Shown: positions 9,822 through 18,941, counted from the stretch's first letter. The stretch is DNA of 64,000 nt from an uncultured Gammaproteobacteria bacterium (GCA_947259705.1 CAMYNL010000005.1:112012-176011), one strand, 5' to 3'. Notes: generated by a model not told the origin, from the letters alone. Numbers and translations are program-made.

Positions 9822-10277
9822 TCAGCTTGACTCCGAAATGGCCAGCCGCACCATCAAGCTCGGCGTTGCCGCGAGATATGCTGGCCGTGGCGGCCCGTAC
9901 ATGGCTGGATTGAAATAGCGGTACTTGGACGGCTTCAACTCCACGCTGGAGACGACCGCACCACGGACGATCTTCGCAACTGCCTCGTAGCCTTGTTTCT
10001 GGCGCGGGGTGAAGGTTTCGTCGGTGACATAGATGTGATCGATCTTGCCGAGCTGGAACGGGCGCCAGTAAGCGCCCTGCCGGCGCGAGGAATGGTAGCC
10101 GCGGATCTGGTAGCCCACCAGGGTCATACCACTGCGGCCCGAGTACAGCAGATGCGGTTCCACCACGCGCGAACGTTCGCGACCGTCATAACGCACCAGT
10201 ATCCGACGCCTGTTCCGGATTGCCGAAATTACCAACCGCTGAACGTTTGGGATCACTGTATTTCTCCTGGCCAACAC
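9822..10277 (-). CDS. stand-alone WYL-domain protein
   Basis: A 151-residue protein consisting essentially of a WYL domain: an SH3-like fold with the pattern 'IRNRRRILVRYDG … RVVEPHLLYSGRSGMTLVGYQ … WRPFQLGKIDHIYV' (residues about 18-100). WYL domains usually sit behind a helix-turn-helix and sense nucleic-acid-like ligands in defence and DNA-damage regulators. Here no DNA-binding domain is visible. The last 45 residues are poorly characterised. Single gene with its own upstream region (10278-10388). Confidence 0.75.
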   Translation of the reverse strand: MLARRNTVIPNVQRLVISAIRNRRRILVRYDGRERSRVVEPHLLYSGRSGMTLVGYQIRGYHSSRRQGAYWRPFQLGKIDHIYVTDETFTPRQKQGYEAVAKIVRGAVVSSVELKPSKYRYFNPAMYGPPRPAYLAATPSLMVRLAISESS

Positions 10278-10388
10278 CAGTCTGTGTTAACGAAAATATA
10301 GACGGAAATACGGCTGACAGAGAGAGCGTGGCAGACAAACGGTATTTATAAAAGTGACGAACGGTAGCGCGTCCGGCAAACGGTCCTC

Positions 10389-11078
10389 TCAGCGCAATAA
10401 CCCTGTCTTTTGTATGGTTAAGGTGTTTTGGCGGTCCGTTTTGGAGCGCAGCACCAGCGTGAAACCGCCCCGGATGGTCGTGTAGTGGATGACGTCGAAA
10501 TAATCCAGAGGAGGCGTGTCCGCCGGTAACAGGCGATTGAGTTCCCGGTACCCGGCAGGATAACGCTCATTCTGGGCATGGTACTCCGCCAGCCGGCGGC
10601 GAACCTGCTCCATCACGTACTGGCCATCCTGGGTTCGACTTGACTGCGGCTGCTGCGAGCGGGTTAGCTGGTCAAGATTGGCCAGAATCTTCTCCAGTTG
10701 GGTCCGCCTTTGCGGATGCTCGGCATGGGCCTCCAGCAGTTTCTTCAACTCCAGTTCAGCAGCCAAGCCGTGCCCCGTCAACACCAGTCGCTGCACATTC
10801 AGCAATGGCAGTTCATACTCCAGCTCATCCAACGCGCGCTGCCGCAACTCACTGTTTTTCGGCGCGTAACGAAAGGCTTCATTGAAATTCTGTTCGGCCT
10901 GTTTGAGGTTACCTCGACGCTTGTTGTCGACGCCGGCATCGAATGCATGCACCGCAAGTCTATGATTGCTGCTGTAATCGTCGCCGGATTCCACCGTGGC
11001 TGCGCAGCACACGAGCATCGCGGCCACCGCCAGGTCCCGCATCTTGCGTGTCGCGCCGTTACTGCTGCTCTTACCCAT
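10389..11078 (-). CDS. secreted TPR-like protein of unknown function
   Basis: A 229-residue protein with a likely signal sequence (residues 13-32). One or more TPR-like helices follow (HRLAVHAFDAGVDNKRRG, LKQAEQNFNEAFRYAP, residues about 40-75), then a helical, Gln-rich middle. The C-terminal part (about 155-225: RRLAEYHAQNERYPAGYRE … YTTIRGGFTLVLRS) resembles the globular part of GspG/pilin-like proteins, by pattern only. Its ATG overlaps the stop of the upstream ABC ATPase gene by 8 bases, so the two are translated from one mRNA. Function unknown. Confidence 0.6.
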   Translation of the reverse strand: MGKSSSNGATRKMRDLAVAAMLVCCAATVESGDDYSSNHRLAVHAFDAGVDNKRRGNLKQAEQNFNEAFRYAPKNSELRQRALDELEYELPLLNVQRLVLTGHGLAAELELKKLLEAHAEHPQRRTQLEKILANLDQLTRSQQPQSSRTQDGQYVMEQVRRRLAEYHAQNERYPAGYRELNRLLPADTPPLDYFDVIHYTTIRGGFTLVLRSKTDRQNTLTIQKTGLLR

Positions 11079-12114
11079 CTCGCGGAAACGCTACCAGATG
11101 GTCCGCCTGCAGTCGAATACCCACCTGGTCACCAACCGAATGATTAGCATGACTCGGAAACATTGAGAGCACCTGGCGACCGTTGGCGAGACGCAGGGTG
11201 TAGAGGATCTCCGCCCCCTTGAAAGCCTTTCGCACCACCTCCGCGGTAAGTTGAGCCTCCGAATCGGGCACGATGTCATCGGGCCTGATCAACACGTCGA
11301 TCTTGGCGCCCTCGCCCCAACCGTAGGCGCGGTCCCCGGAAAACACACCCAGTTCAGTTTCAACCGTATCCGGTCTGATCAATGTGCCTTCAAGAAACAC
11401 ACCGTCCCCAATAAAATTGGCGACAAACCGATTCGCTGGCTCATGGTAAAGGTTGTAGGGCGTATCCAATTGCAGAATTCTGCCCTCGGCGATCACCCCG
11501 ACGCGATCCGATAAGGCGAAAGCATCATGTTGATCATGGGTCACCATTACACAGGTTGTGCCTTGTTGCTTTAGAAGCTCACGCACGTCATTGCTGAGCC
11601 GCTCGCGGAGGTCCAGGTCCAGGCTGGAGAAAGGCTCGTCCATCAGCATCAGCTTCGGTCGTGGGGCCAGGGCCCTGGCCAGTGCCACCCTTTGCTGCTG
11701 ACCACCGGACAACTCATGGGGATATCGCTTCTCCAGCCCCACCAGTCCCATGCCTTCCAACAATCGATGTACCCATGCCGATCGTGCCGCGCCGCGCAGG
11801 CCGAAAGCGATGTTCTCGGACACCGTCAAATGGGGAAACAAAGCGTGGTCCTGAAACACCATGCCCACCTGGCGTTGCTCCGGTGCCAACACAAATCCCG
11901 GCTGCGATACGGTTTGACCGCCGAGGAGAATTCGACCCGCCACCAGCGCCTGAAAGCCGGCGATTGCCCTCAGTACCGTGGTCTTGCCACTGCCGCTGGG
12001 CCCGAGCAGACAGGTCAGGGCGCCCTCCGCCACGGCGAAGGAAAGGTGATCCACCACGGTGCGGCTATCATGCCGGCACACGATGTCATCAACTTCGAGC
12101 AGATGGGACTTCAC
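11071..12114 (-). CDS. ABC transporter ATP-binding protein, FbpC/PotA type
   Basis: A 347-residue importer ATPase. GTG 12114 is preferred because the longer reading (from 12177) would overlap argF and lacks homology. Motifs: Walker A GPSGSGKTT, Q-loop VFQDHALFPHLT, signature LSGGQQQRVALARA, Walker B LMLMDEPFSSLD, and the H-loop VTHDQHDAF. Residues about 240-347 form a TOBE-type regulatory domain, as in iron(III), sulfate and polyamine importers. The order of features fits FbpC best, but the substrate is uncertain. No permease or binding protein is nearby, so it must pair with partners elsewhere or serve several systems. Confidence 0.85.
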   Translation of the reverse strand: MKSHLLEVDDIVCRHDSRTVVDHLSFAVAEGALTCLLGPSGSGKTTVLRAIAGFQALVAGRILLGGQTVSQPGFVLAPEQRQVGMVFQDHALFPHLTVSENIAFGLRGAARSAWVHRLLEGMGLVGLEKRYPHELSGGQQQRVALARALAPRPKLMLMDEPFSSLDLDLRERLSNDVRELLKQQGTTCVMVTHDQHDAFALSDRVGVIAEGRILQLDTPYNLYHEPANRFVANFIGDGVFLEGTLIRPDTVETELGVFSGDRAYGWGEGAKIDVLIRPDDIVPDSEAQLTAEVVRKAFKGAEILYTLRLANGRQVLSMFPSHANHSVGDQVGIRLQADHLVAFPRDG

Positions 12115-12139
12115 ACCGCTGATCCCATGGTCAGGCAGC

Positions 12140-13042
12140 TCAGCGTAACAGGAATTCGAGCAGCGCTTTTTGTGCATGCAGGCGGTTTTCGGCCTGCTCC
12201 CACACCACGCTTTGCGGCCCCTCCAACACCTCAGCCGTCACCTCCCGACCGCGGTAGGCCGGCAGGCAATGCATGAATACCGCGTCCCGGTTTGCCAGGG
12301 CCATCAGCGATGAATCGACGCGGAATCCCGCAAAGGCCCGTTGCCGTTCCTTCTCCTCATCTTCCTGTCCCATACTGGCCCAGGTATCGGTGACTACGAT
12401 ATCCGCCCCCTCCACCGCAGCTGCGGCGTCGGAACCGGCGTCGACGACACCCTCGCGCTCCCGCAAGAGCGCGGGGTTCGGGCCATATCCCGCGGGGGTT
12501 GCCACCGACAAATGGAAACCAAACTGATGGGCGGCATTCATCCATGAATGACACATATTGTTACCGTCGCCCACCCACGCGGCGCGGCGGTCGCGTATGT
12601 CGCCCCGCAGTTCTCGATAGGTCTGGATGTCGGCAAGAAGTTGGCACGGATGAAAGGAATCCGTCAGGCCGTTAATGACTGAAATACCCGCGTGTTCAGC
12701 GAACTTCTCCACCATCTGGTGGCTCGACGTCCTGATCACAACGGCATCCACCATACGCGACATGACTCGCGCCGTGTCCTCGATCGGTTCCCCCCGACCA
12801 AGCTGGGTGCTGCCCGGAGAGAGAAACAGTGCATTGCCGCCGAATTGAGTCATGGCAACCTCGAATGAAATCCGCGTCCTGGTCGAAGACTTGTCGAATA
12901 TCATGGCCAGGCTCTTATTGCGCAAGGGCTCGTACAGCAGGCCCTGTTTGTTTTCGGCCTTCAGCTCGATGGCTCGGCTCACCAGTACGTCGAGCTCCTC
13001 CCGCTCCAGGTCCATCAAGGTCAGAAAGTGTCTAATGCTCAT
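12140..13042 (-). CDS. argF: ornithine carbamoyltransferase
   Basis: A 300-residue cytosolic enzyme joining carbamoyl phosphate and ornithine to give citrulline in arginine synthesis. The carbamoyl-phosphate motif STRTR (about residue 53), the DSFHPCQLLAD motif (about 128) and the ornithine-site HCLPAYRG (about 259) are all intact. The ATG overlaps the argD stop (ATGA), which points to coupled translation in an argD-argF operon. Length is normal. Confidence 0.97.
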   Translation of the reverse strand: MSIRHFLTLMDLEREELDVLVSRAIELKAENKQGLLYEPLRNKSLAMIFDKSSTRTRISFEVAMTQFGGNALFLSPGSTQLGRGEPIEDTARVMSRMVDAVVIRTSSHQMVEKFAEHAGISVINGLTDSFHPCQLLADIQTYRELRGDIRDRRAAWVGDGNNMCHSWMNAAHQFGFHLSVATPAGYGPNPALLREREGVVDAGSDAAAAVEGADIVVTDTWASMGQEDEEKERQRAFAGFRVDSSLMALANRDAVFMHCLPAYRGREVTAEVLEGPQSVVWEQAENRLHAQKALLEFLLR

Positions 13043-14226
13043 TGCCGGGATCCGAACTCCTCCACCGCCACAGCCAGGCGCTCGATCAGCAGGTTCACGT
13101 GTTCCTGTTCATAGATCAAGGGCGGCAGCAGCCTTACGACGTTTCCCGCGGTCACGTTGATGAGCAGTCCCTGGTCCAGCGCCAGCGAGACCAGATCCGC
13201 GCACGGCAAATCCAACTCGATGCCCAGCATCAAGCCTGCTCCCCGTATCGCCCGCACCCGGGGATGCTCACCGACGGACTCACCGAGGCCCTTCAGTATG
13301 CTAGCGCCCAGTTCCGCCGCGCGCTGCGGCAGGGCTTGCTGCGACAGTACGTCGATTACCGCCAGCGCGGCACGGCATGCCAGGTGGTTGCCGCCGAAGG
13401 TCGAACCATGAGTGCCAGGCACCAGCACCTCCGCAGCGCGCCCCCGGGCGAGGCAGGCGCCGATGGGAACGCCGTTGCCCAGCGCCTTGGCCAGCGTCAT
13501 AACGTCGGGTCGGCTGCCGGACAGCTGGCAGGCAAACCACTCTCCGGTACGTCCCATTCCGGTTTGAATCTCGTCAAGCATCAACAGCCACTGGTGCTCG
13601 TCGCAAATCTCCCGCAAGCCGCCGAGGTAGCCGGGATCCGGGATAATTATGCCTCCCTCGCCCTGAACCGGCTCCACCAATACGGCCACGACATTGGAAT
13701 CATTGCTGGCCACCTGCCTGACTGCTTCGAGGTCATCGTAGGGAACGCGGATAAACCCGGCCACCAGCGGCTCAAAACCGGCATGCGCCTTGCGGTTACC
13801 CGTGGCCGTCAGCGTCGCCATGGTACGCCCGTGAAACGCATTGTCCGCCACTATGATAGTGGGCAGAGCTACGCCCTGCTGGTGCCCGTAGCGGCGGGCA
13901 ATCTTTATTGCGGCCTCGTTCGCCTCGGCGCCGGAATTGCAGAAAAATACCCGCTCCATCCCTGCCAGATCGCAAAGCCGGCCCCCCAGCTGCTCCTGCA
14001 GGGGGATCCGGTAGATATTCGATGTATGCAACAGCGTCTGCGCCTGGTCGGCAATCGCGGCGGCGACCTCCGGATGGGCATGCCCCAGGCCTGCCACCGC
14101 GATGCCGCTCAGGGCATCGAGGTAACGGTTCCCCACCTCGTCCCACAACCACACACCGTCGCCACGGACAAAGCCGACCGACAATCGCTGGTATGTTGGC
14201 ATCAGAGTTTGTTTAACGCTTCCCAT
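13039..14226 (-). CDS. argD: acetylornithine aminotransferase
   Basis: PLP-dependent class III aminotransferase making N-acetylornithine from N-acetylglutamate semialdehyde (it may also act on succinyldiaminopimelate). The PLP-phosphate segment FFCNSGAEANEAAIK, the aspartate motif LLMLDEIQTGMGRTG, and the Schiff-base lysine in TLAKALGNG are present. The start is uncertain: ATG 14226 (395 aa), used here, directly follows the T-tract of a hairpin; ATG 14202 (MPTYQRL) is the start in many relatives; neither has a good ribosome site. It is the first gene of the argD-argF-ABC-TPR run. Confidence 0.95.
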   Translation of the reverse strand: MGSVKQTLMPTYQRLSVGFVRGDGVWLWDEVGNRYLDALSGIAVAGLGHAHPEVAAAIADQAQTLLHTSNIYRIPLQEQLGGRLCDLAGMERVFFCNSGAEANEAAIKIARRYGHQQGVALPTIIVADNAFHGRTMATLTATGNRKAHAGFEPLVAGFIRVPYDDLEAVRQVASNDSNVVAVLVEPVQGEGGIIIPDPGYLGGLREICDEHQWLLMLDEIQTGMGRTGEWFACQLSGSRPDVMTLAKALGNGVPIGACLARGRAAEVLVPGTHGSTFGGNHLACRAALAVIDVLSQQALPQRAAELGASILKGLGESVGEHPRVRAIRGAGLMLGIELDLPCADLVSLALDQGLLINVTAGNVVRLLPPLIYEQEHVNLLIERLAVAVEEFGSRQ

Positions 14227-14257
14227 AAAAGACAAAAGCGCCCTGTTGGCAGGGCGC
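14227..14257 (-). terminator. intrinsic terminator immediately before argD
   Basis: On the minus strand GCGCCCTG-CCAA-CAGGGCGC (14257-14238), a perfect eight-pair stem, is followed by TTTTGTCTTTT (14237-14227), and the ATG at 14226 comes next. It has the full shape of a rho-independent terminator, yet it sits between the apparent promoter and argD, so it may act as an attenuator. Confidence 0.75.
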
Positions 14258-14274
14258 CGCAATAGCCGACGCCA

Positions 14275-14304
14275 AGTCTAAACCTTTACCACTGACGCTG
14301 CCAA
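14275..14304 (-). promoter_or_regulatory. putative promoter for the argD operon
   Basis: On the minus strand TTGGCA (14304-14299) and TAGACT (14280-14275) are 18 bases apart, a fair sigma-70 match (5/6 and 4/6). Transcription would start near 14268 and meet the hairpin at 14257 after only about ten bases. Not verified. Confidence 0.35.
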
Positions 14305-14333
14305 GCCAACGGTAACGGTCTGCTCGGCCGCGC

Positions 14334-14361
14334 AAAAGAAAAAGCGCCCGCAAGGGGCGCT
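14334..14361 (-). terminator. rho-independent terminator after sodB
   Basis: Minus strand: a seven-pair stem AGCGCCC / GGGCGCT with a five-base loop (14361-14343), then TTTTTCTTTT. It lies 45 bases past the sodB stop and is the first of two tandem terminators before argD. Confidence 0.85.
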
Positions 14362-14405
14362 CATGGCAGCGGCGCACGTGTCGCCCGGGCACAGCCGGGG
14401 GCGAT

Positions 14406-14990
14406 TCAGGCAGAGAAATTCTGTGCCGCAAAATCCCAGTTGGCCAGGTTCCAGAAAGCCTCCAGGTACTTGGGGCGGGCGTTGCGATAATCAATGTAGT
14501 AGGCATGCTCCCAGACATCGCAGGTCAACAGCGGAGTCATGCCGGCATCGGTGATAGGCGTACCCGCATTACTGGTACTCACCACCTCCAGGCCACCGTC
14601 GGCATTCTTGACCAGCCAGCCCCACCCCGATCCGAAGGTGTTCACTGAAGTCTGGGTGAAGGCATCTTTGAACTCCGCGAAGGAGCCGAACGCGGAATTG
14701 AGTGCATCGCCCAAAGCGCCACCAGGCTCGCCGCCGCCGTCGGGGCTGAGGCTGTGCCAGTAGAACGTATGGTTCCATATCTGTGCAGCATTATTGAAGA
14801 TGCCACCGGAAGATTTCTTTATGATGTCTTCCAGTGTCATGTTCTCGTACTCTGATCCCTTGATCAGGTCGTTGAGCTTTGCCACGTAGGTGGCATGATG
14901 TTTACCGTGGTGGAACTCCAGCGTCTCTTTCGAGATGTGTGGCTCCAGCGCATTCACGGGGTACGGCAATTCGGGTAACTTGTGTTCCAT
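14406..14990 (-). CDS. sodB: iron superoxide dismutase
   Basis: A 194-residue cytosolic enzyme that dismutates superoxide. Metal ligands are visible in EFHHGKHH (first His), NHTFYWHS (second His), and [11 protein letters not shown] (Asp and His). [13 protein letters not shown] and the Gln in AAQ are the pattern of the iron-type enzyme and not the manganese type, though cambialism cannot be excluded. A ribosome site AAAGGAT precedes the ATG. It is monocistronic, with a terminator downstream. Confidence 0.96.
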   Translation of the reverse strand: MEHKLPELPYPVNALEPHISKETLEFHHGKHHATYVAKLNDLIKGSEYENMTLEDIIKKSSGGIFNNAAQIWNHTFYWHSLSPDGGGEPGGALGDALNSAFGSFAEFKDAFTQTSVNTFGSGWGWLVKNADGGLEVVSTSNAGTPITDAGMTPLLTCDVWEHAYYIDYRNARPKYLEAFWNLANWDFAAQNFSA

Positions 14991-15281
14991 GATCCTTTAT
15001 CTCTCGCTGTTCACTCTTGCTCGGTTACAGAAGGCGTTCACGCGCCTTCCCCGCCGACACACACCCGGCTGAAATTCTTCGCTCATGGCCGGGCGCCTAG
15101 GGATGACCCGGCCACCTTGCAGCGGGTGGTGTCCTACGGAAAAGCGTGCCAGTCTAATATCAGATCACCGGGGCTTGCAAGGACGGGGTGTCTTGACCTT
15201 GGTTGAGCTGAACGTCGATGATACCGGACGCCTAACCGGTACTCGCTGCCTTGCCCCTGGCTAACATACGGAAAACTACAC
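14991..15281. other. divergent intergenic region, sodB/argG
   Basis: About 290 bases carrying the upstream regions of sodB (minus) and argG (plus). The argG side has a candidate promoter (listed separately). I saw no recognisable operator such as an ARG box and no small ORF with a convincing start. Confidence 0.4.
15193..15222 (+). promoter_or_regulatory. putative sigma-70 promoter of argG
   Basis: TTGACC (15193-15198) and GATGAT (15217-15222), 18 bases apart, stand about 60 bases before the argG ATG. Match is 5/6 and 4/6. Confidence 0.35.
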
Positions 15282-16487
15282 ATGGTCAAAAAAGTCGTCT
15301 TAGCATACTCGGGAGGCCTGGATACCTCCATCATCCTGGTCTGGCTGAAGGAAACCTACGGGTGCGAGGTGGTCACCTTTACCGCCGACATCGGCCAGGG
15401 CGAGGAGGTAGAACCCGCCCGTGTCAAGGCCGGCCGGATGGGCGTGAGCGAGATTTTCGTCGAAGACCTCAGGGAAGAGTTTGCGCGGGATTTCGTCTAC
15501 CCCATGTTTCGCGCCAACACCGTCTACGAGGGGGAGTACCTGCTCGGCACCTCCATTGCCCGCCCACTGATTGCCAAGCGGCTGGTGGAGATCGCCGGGT
15601 ACAGCGGCGCGGATGCCATTGCGCATGGAGCGACCGGAAAGGGCAACGATCAGGTGAGATTCGAGCTCGGAGCCTATGCGCTGAACCCGGACATCAAGAT
15701 CATCGCCCCGTGGCGAGAGTGGGACCTGGGTTCACGCGAGAAACTGATCACCTACGCGGATCGACACGGTATCCCCGTGGACAGGAAACCGAATGGAGGT
15801 TCCGACTACTCGATGGACGCCAATCTGTTGCACATCTCCTATGAGGGTGGAGTGCTGGAGGACCCCTGGCAGGAGCCGGAGCCCGAGATGTGGCGATGGA
15901 CCGTTGCGCCTGAAACCGCCCCTGACGAGCCGGAGTACCTTGAACTCGGATTTCAGCGTGGCGACATCATCTCAGTGAACGGTGCGCAGATGAGCGCCGC
16001 GGAAGTCATGCTGACCCTGAACCAGGTCGGCGCGAAGCATGGCGTGGGCCGTGCCGATATCGTGGAAAATCGTTATGTCGGAATGAAATCCCGTGGCTGT
16101 TACGAAACCCCTGCGGGTACCATCATGCTGAGGGCGCATCGCGCGATGGAATCACTGACGCTGGACCGTGAGGTGGCTCACCTCAAGGACGACCTGATGC
16201 CGCGCTATGCATCACTGATCTACAACGGGTACTGGTGGAGTCCAGAGCGCAGGATGCTCCAGGAAATGATCGATGCCTCCCAGGCCGTGGTCAATGGCAA
16301 GGTCCGCATAAAACTATACAAGGGCAACGTCATCGTTACGGGACGCGCGTCAGCAACTGACTCCCTGCTCGACGAACGTATCGCAACCTTTGAGGAGGAT
16401 GCGGGCGCCTATGACCAGAGCGACGCCACCGGGTTCATCAAACTCAACGCCTTGCGTCTGCGTATCGCTGCCCAGCGGCGCGGTTAA
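15282..16487 (+). CDS. argG: argininosuccinate synthase
   Basis: A 401-residue ATP-dependent enzyme condensing citrulline and aspartate in arginine synthesis. The PP-loop motif AYSGGLDTS (residues 8-16) starts the nucleotide-binding domain. [16 protein letters not shown] and the citrulline/aspartate-binding segment [11 protein letters not shown] are intact. Length fits the common ~400-residue class. It lies apart from argD-argF, facing the phosphoesterase-like gene, with which its stop overlaps by 4 bases. Confidence 0.97.
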   Translation: MVKKVVLAYSGGLDTSIILVWLKETYGCEVVTFTADIGQGEEVEPARVKAGRMGVSEIFVEDLREEFARDFVYPMFRANTVYEGEYLLGTSIARPLIAKRLVEIAGYSGADAIAHGATGKGNDQVRFELGAYALNPDIKIIAPWREWDLGSREKLITYADRHGIPVDRKPNGGSDYSMDANLLHISYEGGVLEDPWQEPEPEMWRWTVAPETAPDEPEYLELGFQRGDIISVNGAQMSAAEVMLTLNQVGAKHGVGRADIVENRYVGMKSRGCYETPAGTIMLRAHRAMESLTLDREVAHLKDDLMPRYASLIYNGYWWSPERRMLQEMIDASQAVVNGKVRIKLYKGNVIVTGRASATDSLLDERIATFEEDAGAYDQSDATGFIKLNALRLRIAAQRRG

Positions 16488-17419
16488 ACCCGCAGGGCCG
16501 CGGCCCGGCGATAACGCGGGCCGTGCGTAATTCGTTCGTAATAGGCGCGGTGAGCAGCGGATCCCGGCGGCCAGTCAGCGATGAATTTCTCCGCCCAGCC
16601 CACCCGATCATAGGCCACCGGGACGTTGTCGATAAACACACCCCGATAACGGACACCGTATAGTGAGTCGGTCGCCGGCGGCAGGGGGCGCACGGCGATG
16701 CGCGTCACCAGGCCGCGCAGATCTCCGGCGAAATTCGGCATGCCTGCGGCGCCATTGTTAACGACAAATCCTTTTCCCGCATCCGTGTCTACGGCCTGCA
16801 ACACCGGCAGACAGGTGTGCGTACAGGCGAATACGTCAACCGCGCCGGTCGAAAACCATTGCGCAACCGTCCGCAGCTGCCCGGGGTGTCGGAGGCTTTC
16901 TTGTGCGAAGCCCCAGCCGGCCAGAGATTCCGCATCGCCGTGGACCGCCGCGACGCGTAGGTCGCCGACACGGAAGACCGCGTGGCGATGAAGGCCGCCC
17001 AGTCGATGCCGAAGCGCCGGGGCGGCACTCGCGACAGCGCGTAATCGGCGCATGATGGCGTTGGAATTTTCCACTACCTCGTCCGCCACCCAGGGCGGAT
17101 AGCCGCATCCGCAACCGAGATCCTCGTCACGGGCCAGCTCGGTCTCCACGTTGCCACGCAGCGCCCCCCAGCCCAGTACCCGGCGATTGATCTCCAGGTA
17201 GGATACGGGATCGACGTTGAACCAGTTGAAATCTCCGTTGAACACCACGTTGATCTCACCGCGCTCGAGGGCCAGCCCTCGCTCGAGCGCGTCCAGGGCG
17301 AGGAGGTTTCCGTAAAGCCCTCCCACTACGTACAGAACCTCTGCAGCACGGCCAACATCGTCCGCCAGTGCGTCGGTACGATAGGTATAGTCCACAGGAC
17401 AGGCGCGGCCGGATATCAT
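16484..17419 (-). CDS. calcineurin-like phosphoesterase homologue with half of the metal site replaced
   Basis: ATG 17419 is chosen because GGAG lies 5 bases upstream (311 aa); the longer frame to 17623 has no homology-like content. The fold signature is clear but altered. VVGGLYGN stands where DxHGN is expected, so both N-terminal metal ligands are lost. FNGDFNWFN retains the bridging Asp. RGNVE retains Asn but loses the catalytic His. HGDAE keeps a His. THTCLP replaces GHTH, losing the last His. Metal-2 ligands (D, N, H, H) thus remain and metal-1 ligands are gone. A GCGCGYP cysteine pair is also present. It diverges from two glycosyltransferase genes, 99 bases away, so a role in the same pathway is inferred. 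Activity and substrate unknown. Confidence 0.7.
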   Translation of the reverse strand: MISGRACPVDYTYRTDALADDVGRAAEVLYVVGGLYGNLLALDALERGLALERGEINVVFNGDFNWFNVDPVSYLEINRRVLGWGALRGNVETELARDEDLGCGCGYPPWVADEVVENSNAIMRRLRAVASAAPALRHRLGGLHRHAVFRVGDLRVAAVHGDAESLAGWGFAQESLRHPGQLRTVAQWFSTGAVDVFACTHTCLPVLQAVDTDAGKGFVVNNGAAGMPNFAGDLRGLVTRIAVRPLPPATDSLYGVRYRGVFIDNVPVAYDRVGWAEKFIADWPPGSAAHRAYYERITHGPRYRRAAALRV

Positions 17420-17518
17420 AGGCACTCCAGTGTGTAGTGCCGTAGCGGGTAATTCAACCACGCCCCTCAACCAAGTGAGCGACGAATTCAGACGGCCTGG
17501 CTCGAGCCAGCGAAAAAC

Positions 17519-18247
17519 ATGAGATCCACCGCCAAGACGCAAAACGGAGCAAGGGCATGCACGGTCGGTATCGTGGTGCCCCTTCTGGACGAGTCCGCGA
17601 ACCTGGATTCGCTGATTCGGCACCTGGCGTCGTGCGATGCGGACCAGGTCATCATTGTTGATGGTGGCAGCTCGGATGGAAGCTGGGAGGCCTTGTGCTC
17701 ACGGCGGGTCGATAACAGGTGGTGCGTGATCCAGTCTCCGCGGGGCCGCGCCCGGCAGATGAATGCGGGTATCGCCCGCTGCCGGTGCGATGTGGTCCTG
17801 TTCGTCCACGCCGACACCCGGTTGCCCCGAGACGCCATCGGCGCCATCCGCCGGGCGATCCTTTTCGGCGGTCGCAGCTGGGGCAGATTCAACGTCAGTT
17901 TCGACTCCGGTTCCCTCGCCATGGTCATTGTCGCCTGGTTCATGAACCGGCGTTCCTGCGTAACGGGGATCTGCACCGGTGACCAGGCCATATTCGTCAC
18001 GCGAACGGCTCTCGCCAGCGTGGGCGGCATCCCCGACATGGCGCTAATGGAAGACGTCGAATTGTCGCGCCGTCTGAAACGTCTGTGCCGGCCATGCTGT
18101 CTGTCACTGGTAGTAACGACTTCGGACCGACGGTGGCGGCGAGACGGCGTGGCACGCACGGTTTGCAGGATGTGGTGGATGCGGCTGCGTTATTGGCTGG
18201 GAGCAAGACCCGACTCACTCGCCGAAGGTTACAGGCATGTGCGCTGA
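17519..18247 (+). CDS. TIGR04283-type (arsenosugar-associated) family 2 glycosyltransferase
   Basis: A 242-residue GT-A fold transferase. VGIVVPLLDESANLDSL begins the nucleotide-sugar domain, IIVDGGSSDGS carries a DGxS motif, and PRGRARQMNAGI with FVHADTRLP is the pattern of the group annotated as TIGR04283, found with arsenosugar or rSAM/selenodomain loci. Its end overlaps the next gene by 11 bases. The acceptor is not known; the arsenosugar link comes from family knowledge, and no arsM or arsS is visible here. Confidence 0.85.
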   Translation: MRSTAKTQNGARACTVGIVVPLLDESANLDSLIRHLASCDADQVIIVDGGSSDGSWEALCSRRVDNRWCVIQSPRGRARQMNAGIARCRCDVVLFVHADTRLPRDAIGAIRRAILFGGRSWGRFNVSFDSGSLAMVIVAWFMNRRSCVTGICTGDQAIFVTRTALASVGGIPDMALMEDVELSRRLKRLCRPCCLSLVVTTSDRRWRRDGVARTVCRMWWMRLRYWLGARPDSLAEGYRHVR

Positions 18248-18941
18248 TATCGCGGTGACAACTCCACAGCTGATCCTGTTCGCCAAAAAGCCGGCAGCCG
18301 GCACCAGCAAGACCCGTCTGCAGCCGCCGCTGTCGCCCGTCCATGCCGCCAAGGTCGCCGACATCCTGCTGCGCCTGAGCGTCTCCCTGGCGCAGCAGCA
18401 TTGGCCGGGCAGCGTTACGCTGGCAGTAAGCCCGCCGCCAGAAGACAGCTGCTGGTCTTCGTTTGTACAGCAGCACGACATCTCGATCAGGGACCAGGGT
18501 CCCGGCGAGCTGGGCGAGCGGATGTATCGGGCCCTGGAGGCGGCGCCAGGCCCTGCCGCCGTAATGGGCTGCGATGTGCCTCACTGCCCTCCCGCGGTGC
18601 TGCGTCGCGCCTTCCACGCACTCGCTGGCGGGTATAACGTGGTAGGTCCGTCGCTGGATGGAGGGTATTACCTGCTCGGTGTGCAGCACGCATCGCCGTG
18701 CCTCTTTGAAGGAGTGGACTGGGGGTCCGGGCGGGTCATGGCACAGACTCTTCTGCGCGCCGGTATGACGGGCTTATACCTGCAATGCCTGCCGGCGCTG
18801 CGGGACCTTGACCGCTGGGAAGACATCAACGAGACCCGGCATCACCTGCCGAGTCTCGACCGCTATCTTGAACAGGCCGGGTTCGGTACCGCCGGTGATG
18901 GACACGCAGGCCCGGTTAGAGGTGGCACCGTCCAACACTGA
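18237..18941 (+). CDS. TIGR04282-type (DUF2064) arsenosugar-associated transferase
   Basis: A 234-residue nucleotidyl/glycosyl transferase-like protein. FAKKPAAGTSKTRL near the N-terminus matches the sugar-nucleotide-binding start (K-x-P-x-x-G-x-x-K-T-R-L). The metal-binding region is MGCDVPHCPP, and SLDGGYYLLG follows. This is the standard DUF2064/TIGR04282 layout, regularly encoded next to TIGR04283. The overlap of 11 bases indicates co-translation. The C-terminal 25 residues look unconserved. Confidence 0.88.
   Translation: MCADIAVTTPQLILFAKKPAAGTSKTRLQPPLSPVHAAKVADILLRLSVSLAQQHWPGSVTLAVSPPPEDSCWSSFVQQHDISIRDQGPGELGERMYRALEAAPGPAAVMGCDVPHCPPAVLRRAFHALAGGYNVVGPSLDGGYYLLGVQHASPCLFEGVDWGSGRVMAQTLLRAGMTGLYLQCLPALRDLDRWEDINETRHHLPSLDRYLEQAGFGTAGDGHAGPVRGGTVQH

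Noticed and set aside
13042-14265. Full-length plus-strand ORF (407 codons) opposite argD
   Set aside because: It mirrors argD codon for codon, a common artefact of GC-rich third positions, and its peptide is His/Arg/Gln-rich without domains.
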